From NCBI GenBank assembly GCA_905233165.1, contig CAJODL010000007.1:62001-126000 (forward strand): 64,000 nucleotides of DNA, in the 5' to 3' direction. The notes under the pieces are model-generated. The model saw nothing but the letters and a program-made list of their open reading frames with translations, had not been told where the DNA came from and did not search any database. This document shows, piece after piece, positions 54,213 to 63,641 of this stretch (position 1 is the stretch's first letter; every line of letters begins with the position of its first letter). The translations under genes were made by a program, and so were the position numbers. Source of the DNA: an uncultured Prevotella sp. (lineage in GTDB: Bacteria > Bacteroidota > Bacteroidia > Bacteroidales > Bacteroidaceae).

Positions 54213-54932
54213 ATGCAGGCAATGATATTTGCTGCCGGAAAGGGCACACGACTAAAACCGCTCACCGATGTCATACCAAAGGCATTGGTGCCGGTTGATG
54301 ACGTGCCTCTTATCCAAAGGGTTATGCAGAAGATTGTAGATAGCGGCGCAACAAGAGTCGTTGTCAACATCCATCATCATGCACGTCAGTTGGAGAACTA
54401 CCTGTCATTATTACAGATGAAATTCCCCTCTGTCGAGATACTCATCTCTGATGAGAGCAATAACCTCCTTGATACCGGTGGCGGCATAAAGCATGCAAGG
54501 GAACTCTTTTCCGATGTCCCTCCCACCCCGGTGCTCATACACAACTGCGACATCCTCAGCAATGTCAATCTTGCCGACTTCTACGCCTCCCATCAAGGCG
54601 ATGCCACACTCCTCGTTTCTCAACGCGAGACGCAGCGCTATCTTTGTTTCGACGACGATATGCGCCTCGTAGGATGGACCAACATCGCTACCGGAGAAGT
54701 GAAGGGCACCAAGACTGACAGGCTCTATGCCTTCAGCGGCATACATATCATGTCACAACAACTGATGCAGCGCATGGACACCTATCCTGACATCTTCCCT
54801 ATCATGGACTTCTATCTGCACGAATGCGCTACGGCGGACATTCGTGGATGCCTGAAAACCGACCTCCGTCTGCTGGATGTCGGAAAAACTGACACATTAG
54901 AAAAAGCAACAGAATTCTTATGCAAAAAATAA
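54213..54932 (+). CDS. Sugar nucleotidyltransferase (MurU/HddC type)
   Basis: 239 residues. The signature [22 protein letters not shown] is complete (residues 6-27), with [17 protein letters not shown] and a [15 protein letters not shown] segment near the middle. It adds NMP to a sugar 1-phosphate. The size and motifs resemble MurU (uridylyl transfer to MurNAc-1-phosphate) or HddC; substrate is inferred only. The start abuts the RprY stop and the end overlaps guaA by 13 nt. No kinase partner is adjacent. Confidence 0.8.
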   Translation: MQAMIFAAGKGTRLKPLTDVIPKALVPVDDVPLIQRVMQKIVDSGATRVVVNIHHHARQLENYLSLLQMKFPSVEILISDESNNLLDTGGGIKHARELFSDVPPTPVLIHNCDILSNVNLADFYASHQGDATLLVSQRETQRYLCFDDDMRLVGWTNIATGEVKGTKTDRLYAFSGIHIMSQQLMQRMDTYPDIFPIMDFYLHECATADIRGCLKTDLRLLDVGKTDTLEKATEFLCKK

Positions 54933-56461
54933 TCATTTTAGACTTTGGTTCACAGACCACTCAGCTCATAGGCCGCCGTGTGCGCGAACTCGATACCTTC
55001 TGTGAAATCATGCCTTACAACAAATATCCTGAAGACGACTCCGACGTTATCGGCGTCATCCTCAGCGGTTCTCCATTCTCTGTTCACGACCCTGAGGGCT
55101 TCAAGCCCGACCTCTCACGTTTCGTGGGCCGTCTGCCGGTACTTGGCATCTGCTATGGAGCACAGTATTACTCATACTCTAACGGCGGAAAGGTTGAGAA
55201 GACAAACACTCGCGAATACGGACGTGCCAACCTTGCCTTCATCGACAAGGAGAATCGTCTCTTCAAGGGTTTTGACGACAACTCACAGGTATGGATGAGT
55301 CACGGCGACTCTATCACCGCCATCCCTTCCGACTGCAAGTGCATCGCCTCTACGGCAGATGTAAAGTATGCAGCTTATTGTTCCGAGAAGGCACCAGTAT
55401 GGGCAGTGCAATTCCATCCTGAGGTATTCCACACCTTACAGGGCTCTCTGCTCTTGAAGAACTTCGTTGTAGATATCTGCGGTTCCAAGCAAGACTGGTC
55501 AGCAGCCTCTTTTGTCGATACCACTGTCCGCGAACTCAAAGAGCAGTTGGGTGACGACAAGGTCATCCTCGGACTCTCAGGAGGTGTTGACAGCTCTGTA
55601 TGTGCTGTGCTTCTCAATAAAGCCATCGGCAAGAACCTCACGTGTATCTTCGTTGATCACGGCATGCTGCGCAAAAATGAGTTCCGCGATGTGATGCACG
55701 ACTACGAGTGTCTCGGCCTAAACGTTATTGGTGTCGATGCAAGCGAGAAGTTCTTTGGCGACCTTGCAGGCGTTACCGACCCAGAGCAGAAACGTAAGAT
55801 AATAGGTCGCGACTTCGTGGAGGTCTTCAATGCTGAAGCCAAGAAACAGACAGGAGCCAAGTGGCTCGCACAGGGTACTATCTATCCTGACAGAATAGAA
55901 TCTCTCAACATCACGGGAAAGGTTATCAAGTCCCACCATAACGTAGGCGGTTTGCCAGAAGAGATGCATCTCTCACTCTGCGAACCCCTCAAGTGGCTCT
56001 TCAAGGATGAGGTACGCCGTGTAGGACGTTCTCTCGGAATGCCCGACCACCTTATCAACCGTCACCCATTCCCAGGCCCAGGTCTTGCTGTACGCATACT
56101 TGGTGACATCACTCCAGAGAAGGTACGCATCTTGCAGAATGCCGATGATATCTATATCCGTCACATGCGTGAATACACTATGCCCGACGGTACAAAACTC
56201 TATGATAACATCTGGCAGGCAGGCACCATCCTGCTCTCTACTGTCAAGAGTGTCGGCGTTATGGGTGATGAGCGCACCTATGAGCATCCTGTTGCTCTGC
56301 GTGCTGTTACCAGTACAGACGCTATGACAGCAGACTGGGCACACCTGCCATACGACTTCATGGCGAAGGTATCCAACGAAATCATCAATAAGGTCAAAGG
56401 GGTCAACAGAGTATGTTACGACATCTCTTCAAAGCCACCATCGACAATAGAATGGGAATAA
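54920..56461 (+). CDS. guaA: GMP synthase (glutamine-hydrolysing)
   Basis: 513 residues. The N-terminal glutamine amidotransferase has Cys78 in LGICYGAQY and the His-Glu pair in FHPEV; the ATP pyrophosphatase domain has LSGGVDSS, and the C-terminal dimerisation domain ends in the usual [18 protein letters not shown]. It converts XMP to GMP. The first residues overlap the nucleotidyltransferase gene by 13 nt. Confidence 0.98.
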   Translation: MQKIIILDFGSQTTQLIGRRVRELDTFCEIMPYNKYPEDDSDVIGVILSGSPFSVHDPEGFKPDLSRFVGRLPVLGICYGAQYYSYSNGGKVEKTNTREYGRANLAFIDKENRLFKGFDDNSQVWMSHGDSITAIPSDCKCIASTADVKYAAYCSEKAPVWAVQFHPEVFHTLQGSLLLKNFVVDICGSKQDWSAASFVDTTVRELKEQLGDDKVILGLSGGVDSSVCAVLLNKAIGKNLTCIFVDHGMLRKNEFRDVMHDYECLGLNVIGVDASEKFFGDLAGVTDPEQKRKIIGRDFVEVFNAEAKKQTGAKWLAQGTIYPDRIESLNITGKVIKSHHNVGGLPEEMHLSLCEPLKWLFKDEVRRVGRSLGMPDHLINRHPFPGPGLAVRILGDITPEKVRILQNADDIYIRHMREYTMPDGTKLYDNIWQAGTILLSTVKSVGVMGDERTYEHPVALRAVTSTDAMTADWAHLPYDFMAKVSNEIINKVKGVNRVCYDISSKPPSTIEWE

Positions 56462-56472
56462 AAAAATAATAG

Positions 56473-56520
56473 TTCCATAATTAGTACCTTTGGCTCTGCC
56501 AAGGGTACTTTGTTATGGAA
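56473..56520 (+). terminator. Long hairpin after guaA (terminator-like)
   Basis: Outer arms TTCCATAA/TTATGGAA and inner arms AGTACCTTTGGC/GCCAAGGGTACT (one mismatch) with loop TCT. It lies 12 nt after the guaA stop. An A-rich rather than T-rich run follows, so its terminating power is uncertain. It is directly joined to the promoter below, and a related hairpin joins the lysS copy. Confidence 0.6.
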
Positions 56521-56576
56521 ATAAAATAAAAAAATGTTTTTTTATTTGTATTTCTCAAAACTTAATCGTACCTTTG
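56515..56576 (+). promoter_or_regulatory. Promoter of the GH43-like gene, duplicated copy A
   Basis: TTTG at 56545-56548, spacer 20 bp, TACCTTTG at 56569-56576. The entire 62-bp segment is repeated (one indel, one substitution) in reverse orientation upstream of lysS. Confidence 0.8.
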
Positions 56577-56609
56577 TAACCAAAATAGTATAAAATAAGG
56601 TTTCTCGAC

Positions 56610-57677
56610 ATGAAGAAAAATATTTTTCTTTTCATACTGATGTCGCTGTTTAGCATCGCGTCGCAGGCTGTAAACCCTCAGAGGGGTAACTATTTTCTTT
56701 ATTGCCACATGAGTGACAAAGGGCAATGGACTGCTTATGCCATTAGTAAGGATGCTGAGAATTGGGAAGACATCATTGGTGGTGACTCCATCTTCTCTTC
56801 TTTCAAGTTGGCTGGCATCGAGGGAGGCACCCGAGATGCATACATAAGCCGTTCCTGGGACGGAAAGAGGTATGTTATGGTGACAACCGACATGAATAAT
56901 TCCAAGACGAAGGCTCTCGGAAAGAAGAGCGAGTGGCATAATTATGGCATCAACCTCCTCACCTCTGACGACCTGATACATTGGAAGTCCACCACTTTCG
57001 ATTTCCGCAAGGGACCTTCTGTTTTCTGCGACCCAAATGCTCCGAGCGCATATACCGATTGGGCTTCTACCGTTCGGGTATGGGCTCCACAGATATTCTG
57101 GGACCCAAGCTATGTATGGCCTGACGGCAAGAAAGGCGGCTACTTCATATACTACTCTATTCTGAATAGTGCAGAAGACAAGTATGACCGCATGTACTAC
57201 AGTTATGCAGACAAGTCATTCACCAAACTCACACAGCCTCGCTTGCTTTTCGATTGGGGATACGCTACCATTGATGCAGACATCAACTATGTTCCTGCCG
57301 ATGGTTTATACCACATGATGATAAAGAAAGAAGGTGGCAAGAAAGGTCTCTTCACAGCTACAGCACCAAGGCTGACCGGTCCTTGGGGCGAACCTGTTGA
57401 AGACGATTACGTAAGCTTCGAAGGTAATAAAAACTGCGAAGGAGTGAGTGCTTTCCAGGTACCAGGCGAAGACGGTTGGCGCATAGCATATATCGAATAT
57501 TCTTCCAAACCGAAGCACTATCGCATCTGCAAGGCTGACAAGTTCATGCGCAACTTCCGCGATCCGCAAGATATCAAGGGGGTCACAGCCCCGCAGCATG
57601 GATCTTTCATGCGTATTACGAAGAAAGAATACAACCGTCTGAAGGCGTGGAGTGCAGCGCAACAAAAGAAAAAGTAA
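56610..57677 (+). CDS. Secreted GH43-like protein
   Basis: 355 residues with signal peptide (FSIASQA). A five-bladed propeller fold is suggested: TRDAYISRSWDGKRYVMVTTDMN, a VRVWAPQIFWDPSYVWPDGKKGGYFIYYS segment, the IDADINYV Asp and the CEGVSAFQVPGEDG Glu. These are candidate catalytic Asp/Asp/Glu positions as in GH43, but the assignment is less certain than for the GH43 gene at 24452. Probably an arabinan- or xylan-active enzyme. No SusC/D or other CAZyme is adjacent. A duplicated promoter lies upstream. Confidence 0.7.
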   Translation: MKKNIFLFILMSLFSIASQAVNPQRGNYFLYCHMSDKGQWTAYAISKDAENWEDIIGGDSIFSSFKLAGIEGGTRDAYISRSWDGKRYVMVTTDMNNSKTKALGKKSEWHNYGINLLTSDDLIHWKSTTFDFRKGPSVFCDPNAPSAYTDWASTVRVWAPQIFWDPSYVWPDGKKGGYFIYYSILNSAEDKYDRMYYSYADKSFTKLTQPRLLFDWGYATIDADINYVPADGLYHMMIKKEGGKKGLFTATAPRLTGPWGEPVEDDYVSFEGNKNCEGVSAFQVPGEDGWRIAYIEYSSKPKHYRICKADKFMRNFRDPQDIKGVTAPQHGSFMRITKKEYNRLKAWSAAQQKKK

Positions 57678-57713
57678 TAAGAACACATCCGTAATAAAAT
57701 ATTACACACCAGC

Positions 57714-58493
57714 ATGAAAACAATGATTATCACCGGTGGCAGTTCTGGTATTGGCAAGGCTACTGCTGAATATTTTGCTGACAAAGGTTATAAGGTTTAT
57801 GAACTTTCCCGACATGGTGTAGATCATGTTGGCATCCGACATATCGACTGCGATGTCACCAATCCACAGGACTGCTCTGCTGCTATTGAGCAAGTCATTG
57901 ACGAACAGGGAGTAATTGACGTTCTCATCAGCAATGCCGGAATGGGTATTTCTGGTGCTGTGGAATTTACGACTCAGAAAGAGCTCCATCGCATTATGGA
58001 TGTAAATTTCTTCGGAGCAGTAAACATCTCTCAGGCAGTTCTTCCTTATATGAGAAAAGAACGTAGCGGAAGCATTATATTTGTCAGCAGTCTTATGGCT
58101 GTGTTCGCTATTCCTTTCCAAGCATTCTATAGCGCTTCCAAATTTGCTGTCAACGGCTATGCTATGGCATTGAGAAACGAGATGGCTCCATTCAACGTCA
58201 ATATATCATGCATGCTCCCTGGAGATGTAAAGACAGGCTTTACTGGAGCTCGCGAAAAGAATGAAAAGGGAATGGTTGAATATCCTGCTTTGCAGAAAGC
58301 TGTCAAAACAATGGAGAATGACGAGCAGAACGGTATGAAACCTGAGGACATTGCCAAGACCATCTTCAAGATGGCTGAGACAAGTTGTCCTATGGCAATG
58401 TACACATCAGGATTCAAGTATCACCTCTTCCTATTACTCAACAAACTTGTACCCCAGACATTGGCTTACAAGATAATATCCTTAATGTATTAA
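57714..58493 (+). CDS. Short-chain dehydrogenase/reductase
   Basis: 259 residues. Classical SDR: TGGSSGIGKATA at residues 6-17, NAG in LISNAGMGISG, catalytic Ser (FVSSLMAV) with YSASKFA (Tyr-x-x-x-Lys). It reduces or oxidises a carbonyl or alcohol with NAD(P); substrate unknown. The stop overlaps the gpsA start by one base (TAATG), suggesting coupling. Confidence 0.9.
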   Translation: MKTMIITGGSSGIGKATAEYFADKGYKVYELSRHGVDHVGIRHIDCDVTNPQDCSAAIEQVIDEQGVIDVLISNAGMGISGAVEFTTQKELHRIMDVNFFGAVNISQAVLPYMRKERSGSIIFVSSLMAVFAIPFQAFYSASKFAVNGYAMALRNEMAPFNVNISCMLPGDVKTGFTGAREKNEKGMVEYPALQKAVKTMENDEQNGMKPEDIAKTIFKMAETSCPMAMYTSGFKYHLFLLLNKLVPQTLAYKIISLMY

Positions 58494-59488
58494 TGTTCGA
58501 CTGCGGAAAAATAGCTATCGTAGGAGGCGGCAGCTGGGCAACGGCTATCGCAAAGATTATCGTTAATAACACCCATCATATCGGGTGGTACATGCGTCGT
58601 GATGACAGGATTAACGACTTTAAACGCTTAGAACACAATCCTGCATATCTTACGTCAGTTCATTTCGATATCAACGAAATATATTTCACATCTGATATCA
58701 ATGATATCGTAAAGAATTACGACACCCTCGTATTGGTAACTCCTTCCCCATACCTCAAGAATCACCTCCGCAAACTACGTGTTCCAATACGTGACAAATT
58801 TATTGTAACAGCCATCAAGGGTATTGTTCCAGATGAGAACCTCGTATGTTCTGAATACTTCCACGAAGTCTTCGATGTACCTTACGACAATCTCGCTTGC
58901 ATTGGTGGGCCCTCTCACGCAGAAGAGGTTGCCCTTGAGCGTCTGTCATATCTCACCGTTGCCTGCTCTGATAAGGAGAAAGCAGAATCCTTCACCAATG
59001 TTCTGAAGGGACGATATATCAAGACCAAGACCTCTTCCGACGTCATCGGCATAGAATATGGTTCTGTTCTTAAAAATGTGTATGCTATTGCTGCGGGCAT
59101 CTGCGCTGGTTTGAAATATGGTGATAACTTTCAAGCCGTATTGATGTCAAATTCTCTTCAGGAGATGTCACGCTTCCTTACCTGTGTACACCCTACACAA
59201 CGTAAGATGGAAGATTCTGCATATATTGGTGACTTGTTGGTTACAGGCTATTCCAACTTCTCACGCAACAGAACCTTCGGTACTATGATTGGTAAGGGTT
59301 ATTCCGTTAAGTCCGCACAAATGGAGATGGAAATGGTGGCAGAAGGATATTATGGTACGAAGTGTATGAAAGAGATAAACCGCCACATGCATGTCAACAT
59401 GCCTATCCTTGATGCCGTTTACAACATACTCTATGAACGCATCACGCCACAGGTAGAGATAAAACTGCTTACCGACTCGTTTAGGTAA
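58493..59488 (+). CDS. gpsA: Glycerol-3-phosphate dehydrogenase (NAD(P)+)
   Basis: 331 residues. Rossmann motif GGGSWATA near 11-18, KGIVPDENL, GGPSHAEEVA, and the VLKNVYAIAAGIC catalytic Lys. It makes sn-glycerol 3-phosphate for phospholipids. I take the ATG at 58493 (MFDCGKIAIVGGG); a longer frame upstream lies inside the SDR gene. In this lineage gpsA is often near lysS, and lysS is found 1.8 kb away in opposite orientation, with dnaX between. Confidence 0.95.
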   Translation: MFDCGKIAIVGGGSWATAIAKIIVNNTHHIGWYMRRDDRINDFKRLEHNPAYLTSVHFDINEIYFTSDINDIVKNYDTLVLVTPSPYLKNHLRKLRVPIRDKFIVTAIKGIVPDENLVCSEYFHEVFDVPYDNLACIGGPSHAEEVALERLSYLTVACSDKEKAESFTNVLKGRYIKTKTSSDVIGIEYGSVLKNVYAIAAGICAGLKYGDNFQAVLMSNSLQEMSRFLTCVHPTQRKMEDSAYIGDLLVTGYSNFSRNRTFGTMIGKGYSVKSAQMEMEMVAEGYYGTKCMKEINRHMHVNMPILDAVYNILYERITPQVEIKLLTDSFR

Positions 59489-59540
59489 TTGAGCATTGAA
59501 CATTATTCCTTCATTACTCTATCACTCCCCTATATTCGTC

Positions 59541-61274
59541 TCACCTTTCCAACTTCAGCCCCAACTGCTTCTGCATCCTTGCAAAGGCAGGATTGGTTTC
59601 TACTATCTTGTCGAAGATTTCCTGAGGAGTGAGTTTCTTTACTATCTCCTCTTTTCTTGCCAGCCTTGTAGTAATTGTCAGTTTCCCGTTGTGCAGCAGC
59701 TTTGCAAGTTCATTCTGCACTCGTGGCAATATATTTTCCACATCGTCCTTCAACATGGTATTCTCGAATACAGCCTCAACCTTTGGCCATTCTACCATCT
59801 TGACGAGAACATTATGCATACGAGACGCTAATGCCACATCTTTTGCATCCTGAGCCATGTAGTTACACATCCTCAGCCATTCTCTCTTAGCATCATCTTC
59901 TGTAAATTTTTCATTCTCATTGGCAGTCTCTCCCAATGAATACACCTCTTCCTTTCTCTCCTTCTTTGCTTTCAAAGAAGCGAAAGAACCTCCGAGTGAG
60001 TTAATGTTAAGTTTCTTTGGCTTTACGTCAGCAACCTTCTTTGGCTCTGCCGTAACGGTAGGCTTTACTGCAACAACACTTCTCTCTACACTCTTCTGCA
60101 CCGTTCCCTGAGGGAGCGTGAGCAGGTTAAACAGGGATTTTAAACGCTTCTTAGGGCTACGCCCCGCGCTTTCCCCATCTTCCTCCTGTGTTATCTGGGC
60201 TACCTGTATCAGGGTCAGCTCCACAAGCAATCGTTTGTTACTGCTCTGCCTATAGCTGAGGTCACATTGGTTGAGCAACTTCAGGGCATTATATAAGAAT
60301 TTCGGAGTACAACGTTTTGCCTGTTCAGCATATTTCTGGCGTTGTGCCTCACTTGTTTCTATCAGCTTTGTAGTCCTCTCGTCAGATGACATCAAAACGT
60401 TTCTCACATGCGAAGCAAGACCGTTTATCATCAGTCCTCCGTCAAAGCCATGCGAGAAGATATTGTTTACAATCAGCATCACCTCACTAACCTTATTTTC
60501 AAGCGCCAAATCAATAATCTTGAAATAATTGTCAGCATCGAGCATATTGAGGTCCTCCAACACCTTCTGACGTGTTATATTTCCCTGACAGAACGATGCA
60601 GCCTGATCGAATATTGACAACGCATCTCTCATTCCGCCATCAGCCTTCTCGGCAATCACATTCAGCGCCTCTTCCTCGTACGTAATGCCTTCATTCTTCG
60701 CTACATATTTCAGATGGTTCACCATATCCTGTACAGACATACGCTCAAAGTCATATATCTGACAACGTGAAATGATTGTAGGCAATATCTTATGCTTTTC
60801 TGTTGTAGCAAGAATAAAGATGACATGTGCTGGCGGTTCTTCCAAAGTCTTCAGGAAGGCATTGAAAGCTGCTGTTGACAACATGTGCACCTCATCAATG
60901 ATAAACACCTTATATTTACCTGTCTGAGGTGGTATATGCGTCTGTTCCATCAGGTTTTTGATTTGCTCTACGCCATTATTGGATGCAGCATCCAATTCGA
61001 AGATGTTCAGAGAACGTCCTTCTGCAAATGCCTTACAGCTTTCGCACTCTCCACAGGCATCTCCTGTAGCAGTTGGTGTAAGACAGTTTATCACCTTTGC
61101 AAAGATGCGGGCACATGTGGTCTTTCCTACTCCACGAGGTCCGCAGAACAGGTATGCATGAGCCAGTTTTCCGCTACTCACAGCATTCTTCAACGTTGTG
61201 GTCAGCGAACTCTGTCCAACCACGCTATCGAATGTCAGCGGACGATATTTTCTTGCTGATACTATGTATTCCAT
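59541..61274 (-). CDS. dnaX: DNA polymerase III subunit gamma/tau
   Basis: 577 residues. Walker A GPRGVGKT at 45-52; zinc module Cys64, Cys74, Cys77, Cys80; Walker B DEVHMLS; the arginine-rich TTEKHKILPTIISRCQ. Clamp-loader domains I-III are followed by a Lys/Thr/Val-rich linker (about residues 390-440) and a C-terminal domain. I see no A/T slippery run that would argue for frameshift gamma production. It lies downstream of lysS on the minus strand. Confidence 0.95.
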   Translation of the reverse strand: MEYIVSARKYRPLTFDSVVGQSSLTTTLKNAVSSGKLAHAYLFCGPRGVGKTTCARIFAKVINCLTPTATGDACGECESCKAFAEGRSLNIFELDAASNNGVEQIKNLMEQTHIPPQTGKYKVFIIDEVHMLSTAAFNAFLKTLEEPPAHVIFILATTEKHKILPTIISRCQIYDFERMSVQDMVNHLKYVAKNEGITYEEEALNVIAEKADGGMRDALSIFDQAASFCQGNITRQKVLEDLNMLDADNYFKIIDLALENKVSEVMLIVNNIFSHGFDGGLMINGLASHVRNVLMSSDERTTKLIETSEAQRQKYAEQAKRCTPKFLYNALKLLNQCDLSYRQSSNKRLLVELTLIQVAQITQEEDGESAGRSPKKRLKSLFNLLTLPQGTVQKSVERSVVAVKPTVTAEPKKVADVKPKKLNINSLGGSFASLKAKKERKEEVYSLGETANENEKFTEDDAKREWLRMCNYMAQDAKDVALASRMHNVLVKMVEWPKVEAVFENTMLKDDVENILPRVQNELAKLLHNGKLTITTRLARKEEIVKKLTPQEIFDKIVETNPAFARMQKQLGLKLER

Positions 61275-61280
61275 TGTATC

Positions 61281-61308
61281 TCTAAACCCTAAACTTTAAA
61301 CTCTAAAC
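61281..61308. repeat. 7-bp repeat array across the lysS stop codon
   Basis: Four units TCTAAAC, CCTAAAC, TTTAAAC, TCTAAAC. The lysS stop codon (61303-61305) lies within it; dnaX starts 7 nt beyond. Confidence 0.85.
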
Positions 61309-63036
61309 TTTATTAGCTGCATCAATGTATGCCTGGAACTCCTCCACCTTTGGATTTTCCAATCCCAATTTAAATTTCTTGTTTACTCCGCACACATCCA
61401 TCTGCAGCTTCTGTGCCTTCACATCCTTCAGGTCACTCAGCAGGTAGTAACCAGCCTTGTTGAAAAGTGGTATCCACTCTTTTGCCACACCAATTGCTGT
61501 CCATTCCTCTTCGCTTGCCTTTGGCTGCTTTGGTTCTGGCTTCATCTGTGGGAAGAAGAGCACCTCCTGTATGAATGCATTACCCGTCATCAGCATCACC
61601 AGTCGGTCGATACCGATGCCGATACCTGATGTTGGAGGCATACCATACTGCAGGGCACGCAAGAAGTCGTGGTCTATTATCATCGCCTCATCATCACCCT
61701 TGTCAGCAAGTTTCATCTGGTCAATGAAACGCTCTTCCTGATCTATTGGGTCGTTGAGCTCTGAATAAGCATTTGCCAACTCCTTACCATTAACCATCAG
61801 CTCGAAACGTTCTGTCAAGCCAGCCTTTGAGCGGTGCATCTTTGTCAGAGGCGACATCTCAACAGGATAGTCAGTAATGAAGGTAGGCTGTATGAAGGTA
61901 CCCTCACAGGTCTCGCCGAATATTTCGTCAATCAGCTTACCCTTACCCATTGTCTCGTCAACCTCTATCTCCAGTTTCTTTGCTACCTCACGCATTTCCT
62001 CCTCCGACATCTCCGAGAGGTCATAGCCAGTCTTTTCCTTTATAGCTTCCAAGATAGGCAGGCGGCGGAAAGGAGCCTTGAAAGAAATCACCTTGCCGTC
62101 AATCTCCGTCTCTGGCTTACCATTTACGGCAATACATATTTCCTCAAGCAGTTTTTCCGTAAATGACATCATCCAGTTATAGTCCTTGTATGACACATAC
62201 AGTTCCATACACGTAAACTCCGGATTATGGTTTTTGTCCATACCTTCATTACGGAAGTTCTTACCAATCTCATATACGCCTTCGAAGCCGCCCACGATGA
62301 GTCTCTTCAGATACAGCTCCGTTGCTATACGCATATACATTGGTATGTTCAGGGCATTAAAGTGTGTTATGAAAGGTCTTGCAGAAGCGCCACCGGCAAT
62401 AGACTGCAGAGTTGGTGTCTCTACCTCTGTATATCCAGCATCGTCGAGCACCTTTCTGAGGGTTCTCAATACTGTAGCACGCTTCAGGAAGGTATCCTTC
62501 ACACCCTCGTTAACCACCAAGTCAACATATCTCTGGCGATAACGCAGTTCCGGGTCATCGAACTTATCATAAGCCACACCATCCTTATACTTTACTATAG
62601 GCAATGGCTTCAGCGACTTTGCCAGAACAGTCATCTCCTTGGCGTGAACAGATATCTCACCCATCTGGGTACGGAACACGAAACCCTTGATACCGATAAA
62701 GTCACCGATATCGAGCAGTTTCTTAAACACCTTATTATACAGTTCCTTGTCCTCGCCTGGGCAGAGGTCATCACGAGTGATATACACCTGTATGCGGCCC
62801 TTTGAATCCTGCAACTCTATGAAAGCAGCTTTACCCATGATGCGTTGTGACATCATACGACCAGCAATACATACATCACGCTGTGGAGCATCGTCCTTAA
62901 ACTCCTTTATGATATCTGTTGAAAAAGCATCTGTTGGATACTCAGCTGCTGGATATGGGTCAATACCCATGTTCCTCAACTCCTGTAGGCTCTCTCTACG
63001 ACCTATCTCCTGTTCTGAAAGTTCTAATATATTCAT
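61303..63036 (-). CDS. lysS: Lysyl-tRNA synthetase (class II)
   Basis: 577 residues. N-terminal OB-fold anticodon-binding domain (RDVCIAGRMMSQRIMGKAAFIELQDSKGRIQVYI), then the class II core: motif 2 FRNEGMDKNHNPEFTCMELY, motif 3 GIGIGIDRLVMLMTG. It is longer than E. coli LysS (505) because of a C-terminal extension with a helical region, common in Bacteroidota. The ATG at 63036 follows the duplicated promoter with a leader of about 20 nt containing GATAAGGTA. Confidence 0.96.
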   Translation of the reverse strand: MNILELSEQEIGRRESLQELRNMGIDPYPAAEYPTDAFSTDIIKEFKDDAPQRDVCIAGRMMSQRIMGKAAFIELQDSKGRIQVYITRDDLCPGEDKELYNKVFKKLLDIGDFIGIKGFVFRTQMGEISVHAKEMTVLAKSLKPLPIVKYKDGVAYDKFDDPELRYRQRYVDLVVNEGVKDTFLKRATVLRTLRKVLDDAGYTEVETPTLQSIAGGASARPFITHFNALNIPMYMRIATELYLKRLIVGGFEGVYEIGKNFRNEGMDKNHNPEFTCMELYVSYKDYNWMMSFTEKLLEEICIAVNGKPETEIDGKVISFKAPFRRLPILEAIKEKTGYDLSEMSEEEMREVAKKLEIEVDETMGKGKLIDEIFGETCEGTFIQPTFITDYPVEMSPLTKMHRSKAGLTERFELMVNGKELANAYSELNDPIDQEERFIDQMKLADKGDDEAMIIDHDFLRALQYGMPPTSGIGIGIDRLVMLMTGNAFIQEVLFFPQMKPEPKQPKASEEEWTAIGVAKEWIPLFNKAGYYLLSDLKDVKAQKLQMDVCGVNKKFKLGLENPKVEEFQAYIDAANKV

Positions 63037-63059
63037 TACCTTATCATTTATTTTGAGTG

Positions 63060-63122
63060 CAAAGGTACGATTAAGTTATGAGAAATACAAATAAAAAAAC
63101 ATTTTTTTGATTTTATTTCCAT
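63060..63122 (-). promoter_or_regulatory. Promoter of lysS, duplicated copy B
   Basis: Minus-strand TTTG (63088-63091), spacer 20 bp, TACCTTTG (63060-63067). 63 bp nearly identical to 56515-56576. The similarity extends into a weaker hairpin at about 63123-63154. Confidence 0.85.
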
Positions 63123-63243
63123 GACGAAGTACCTTCGACGAAGTCAAAGTACAAAAAAATAACGAAAACCAAAACTAAAACCAAAACTTTTCATGCTCAA
63201 AGGAGCTTTTGTGTGCAGAAAAGTAAAAATTTTTCGGATATTA

Positions 63244-63275
63244 TTTGGTAGTTATCGGGATTTTGCATACTTTTG
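63244..63275 (+). promoter_or_regulatory. Promoter of the structured region and terminal gene
   Basis: TTTG at 63244-63247, about 20 bp, TACTTTTG at 63268-63275, followed by CAGCCG. From here to the ATG at 63642 are about 360 nt without another gene. Confidence 0.7.
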
Positions 63276-63297
63276 CAGCCGCTTAACGCAAAATTTT

Positions 63298-63506
63298 TAT
63301 CACATAATCAAAACTGTTTAACAAAGAAAATGAAAGAAGTAACGACAACGATGTTATGCCGAGCGGTTATAAGACGAAGTTAACACTTTGACTTGTGACT
63401 CAACTGGTGCATTGCGTTCGTCGCTACCGATGCGTTCTTTGAGGCTCTGCCTCGAAAAACAAGAGCGTTCTTTGACCTATTGATACAGTTGTCCGATTAT
63501 GTGATA
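63298..63506 (+). ncRNA. Candidate structured RNA or long leader
   Basis: The ends can pair perfectly over 12 bp (63298-63309 with 63495-63506), then AACTG/CAGTT (63312-63316 with 63486-63490), then CAAAGAA/TTCTTTG (63322-63328 with 63468-63474). Inside are GAGGC-TCT-GCCTC and a GCAT...ATGC helix. GCGTTCTTTGA appears twice, and each copy can pair with the 5' CAAAGAA, which suggests alternative folds. It could be an independent RNA such as a 6S-like RNA, or a long 5' leader of the downstream gene. I cannot tell these apart by eye. Confidence 0.5.
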
Positions 63507-63540
63507 GAGAAATCTCAATCGATGACTCTATAATTTTATT
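63504..63540 (+). other. Weak terminator-like hairpin after the structured region
   Basis: ATAGAG (63504-63509) and CTCTAT (63526-63531) pair and are followed by AATTTTATT. Weak evidence. The rest of the spacer to 63592 shows no other clear feature. Confidence 0.25.
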
Positions 63541-63592
63541 CCCAGACATTTGCATTACCGCAAGTGCCTGTAATACTCTCGTGTTTTATTGA

Positions 63593-63623
63593 GTTGACAA
63601 TTGATAATTGACAATTGATAATT
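63593..63623. repeat. 7-bp repeat array upstream of the terminal gene
   Basis: Units GTTGACA, ATTGATA, ATTGACA, ATTGATA, then ATT. It lies 19 nt before the ATG of the last gene. Confidence 0.85.
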
Positions 63624-63641
63624 TAAACGTTAAATAGAATT

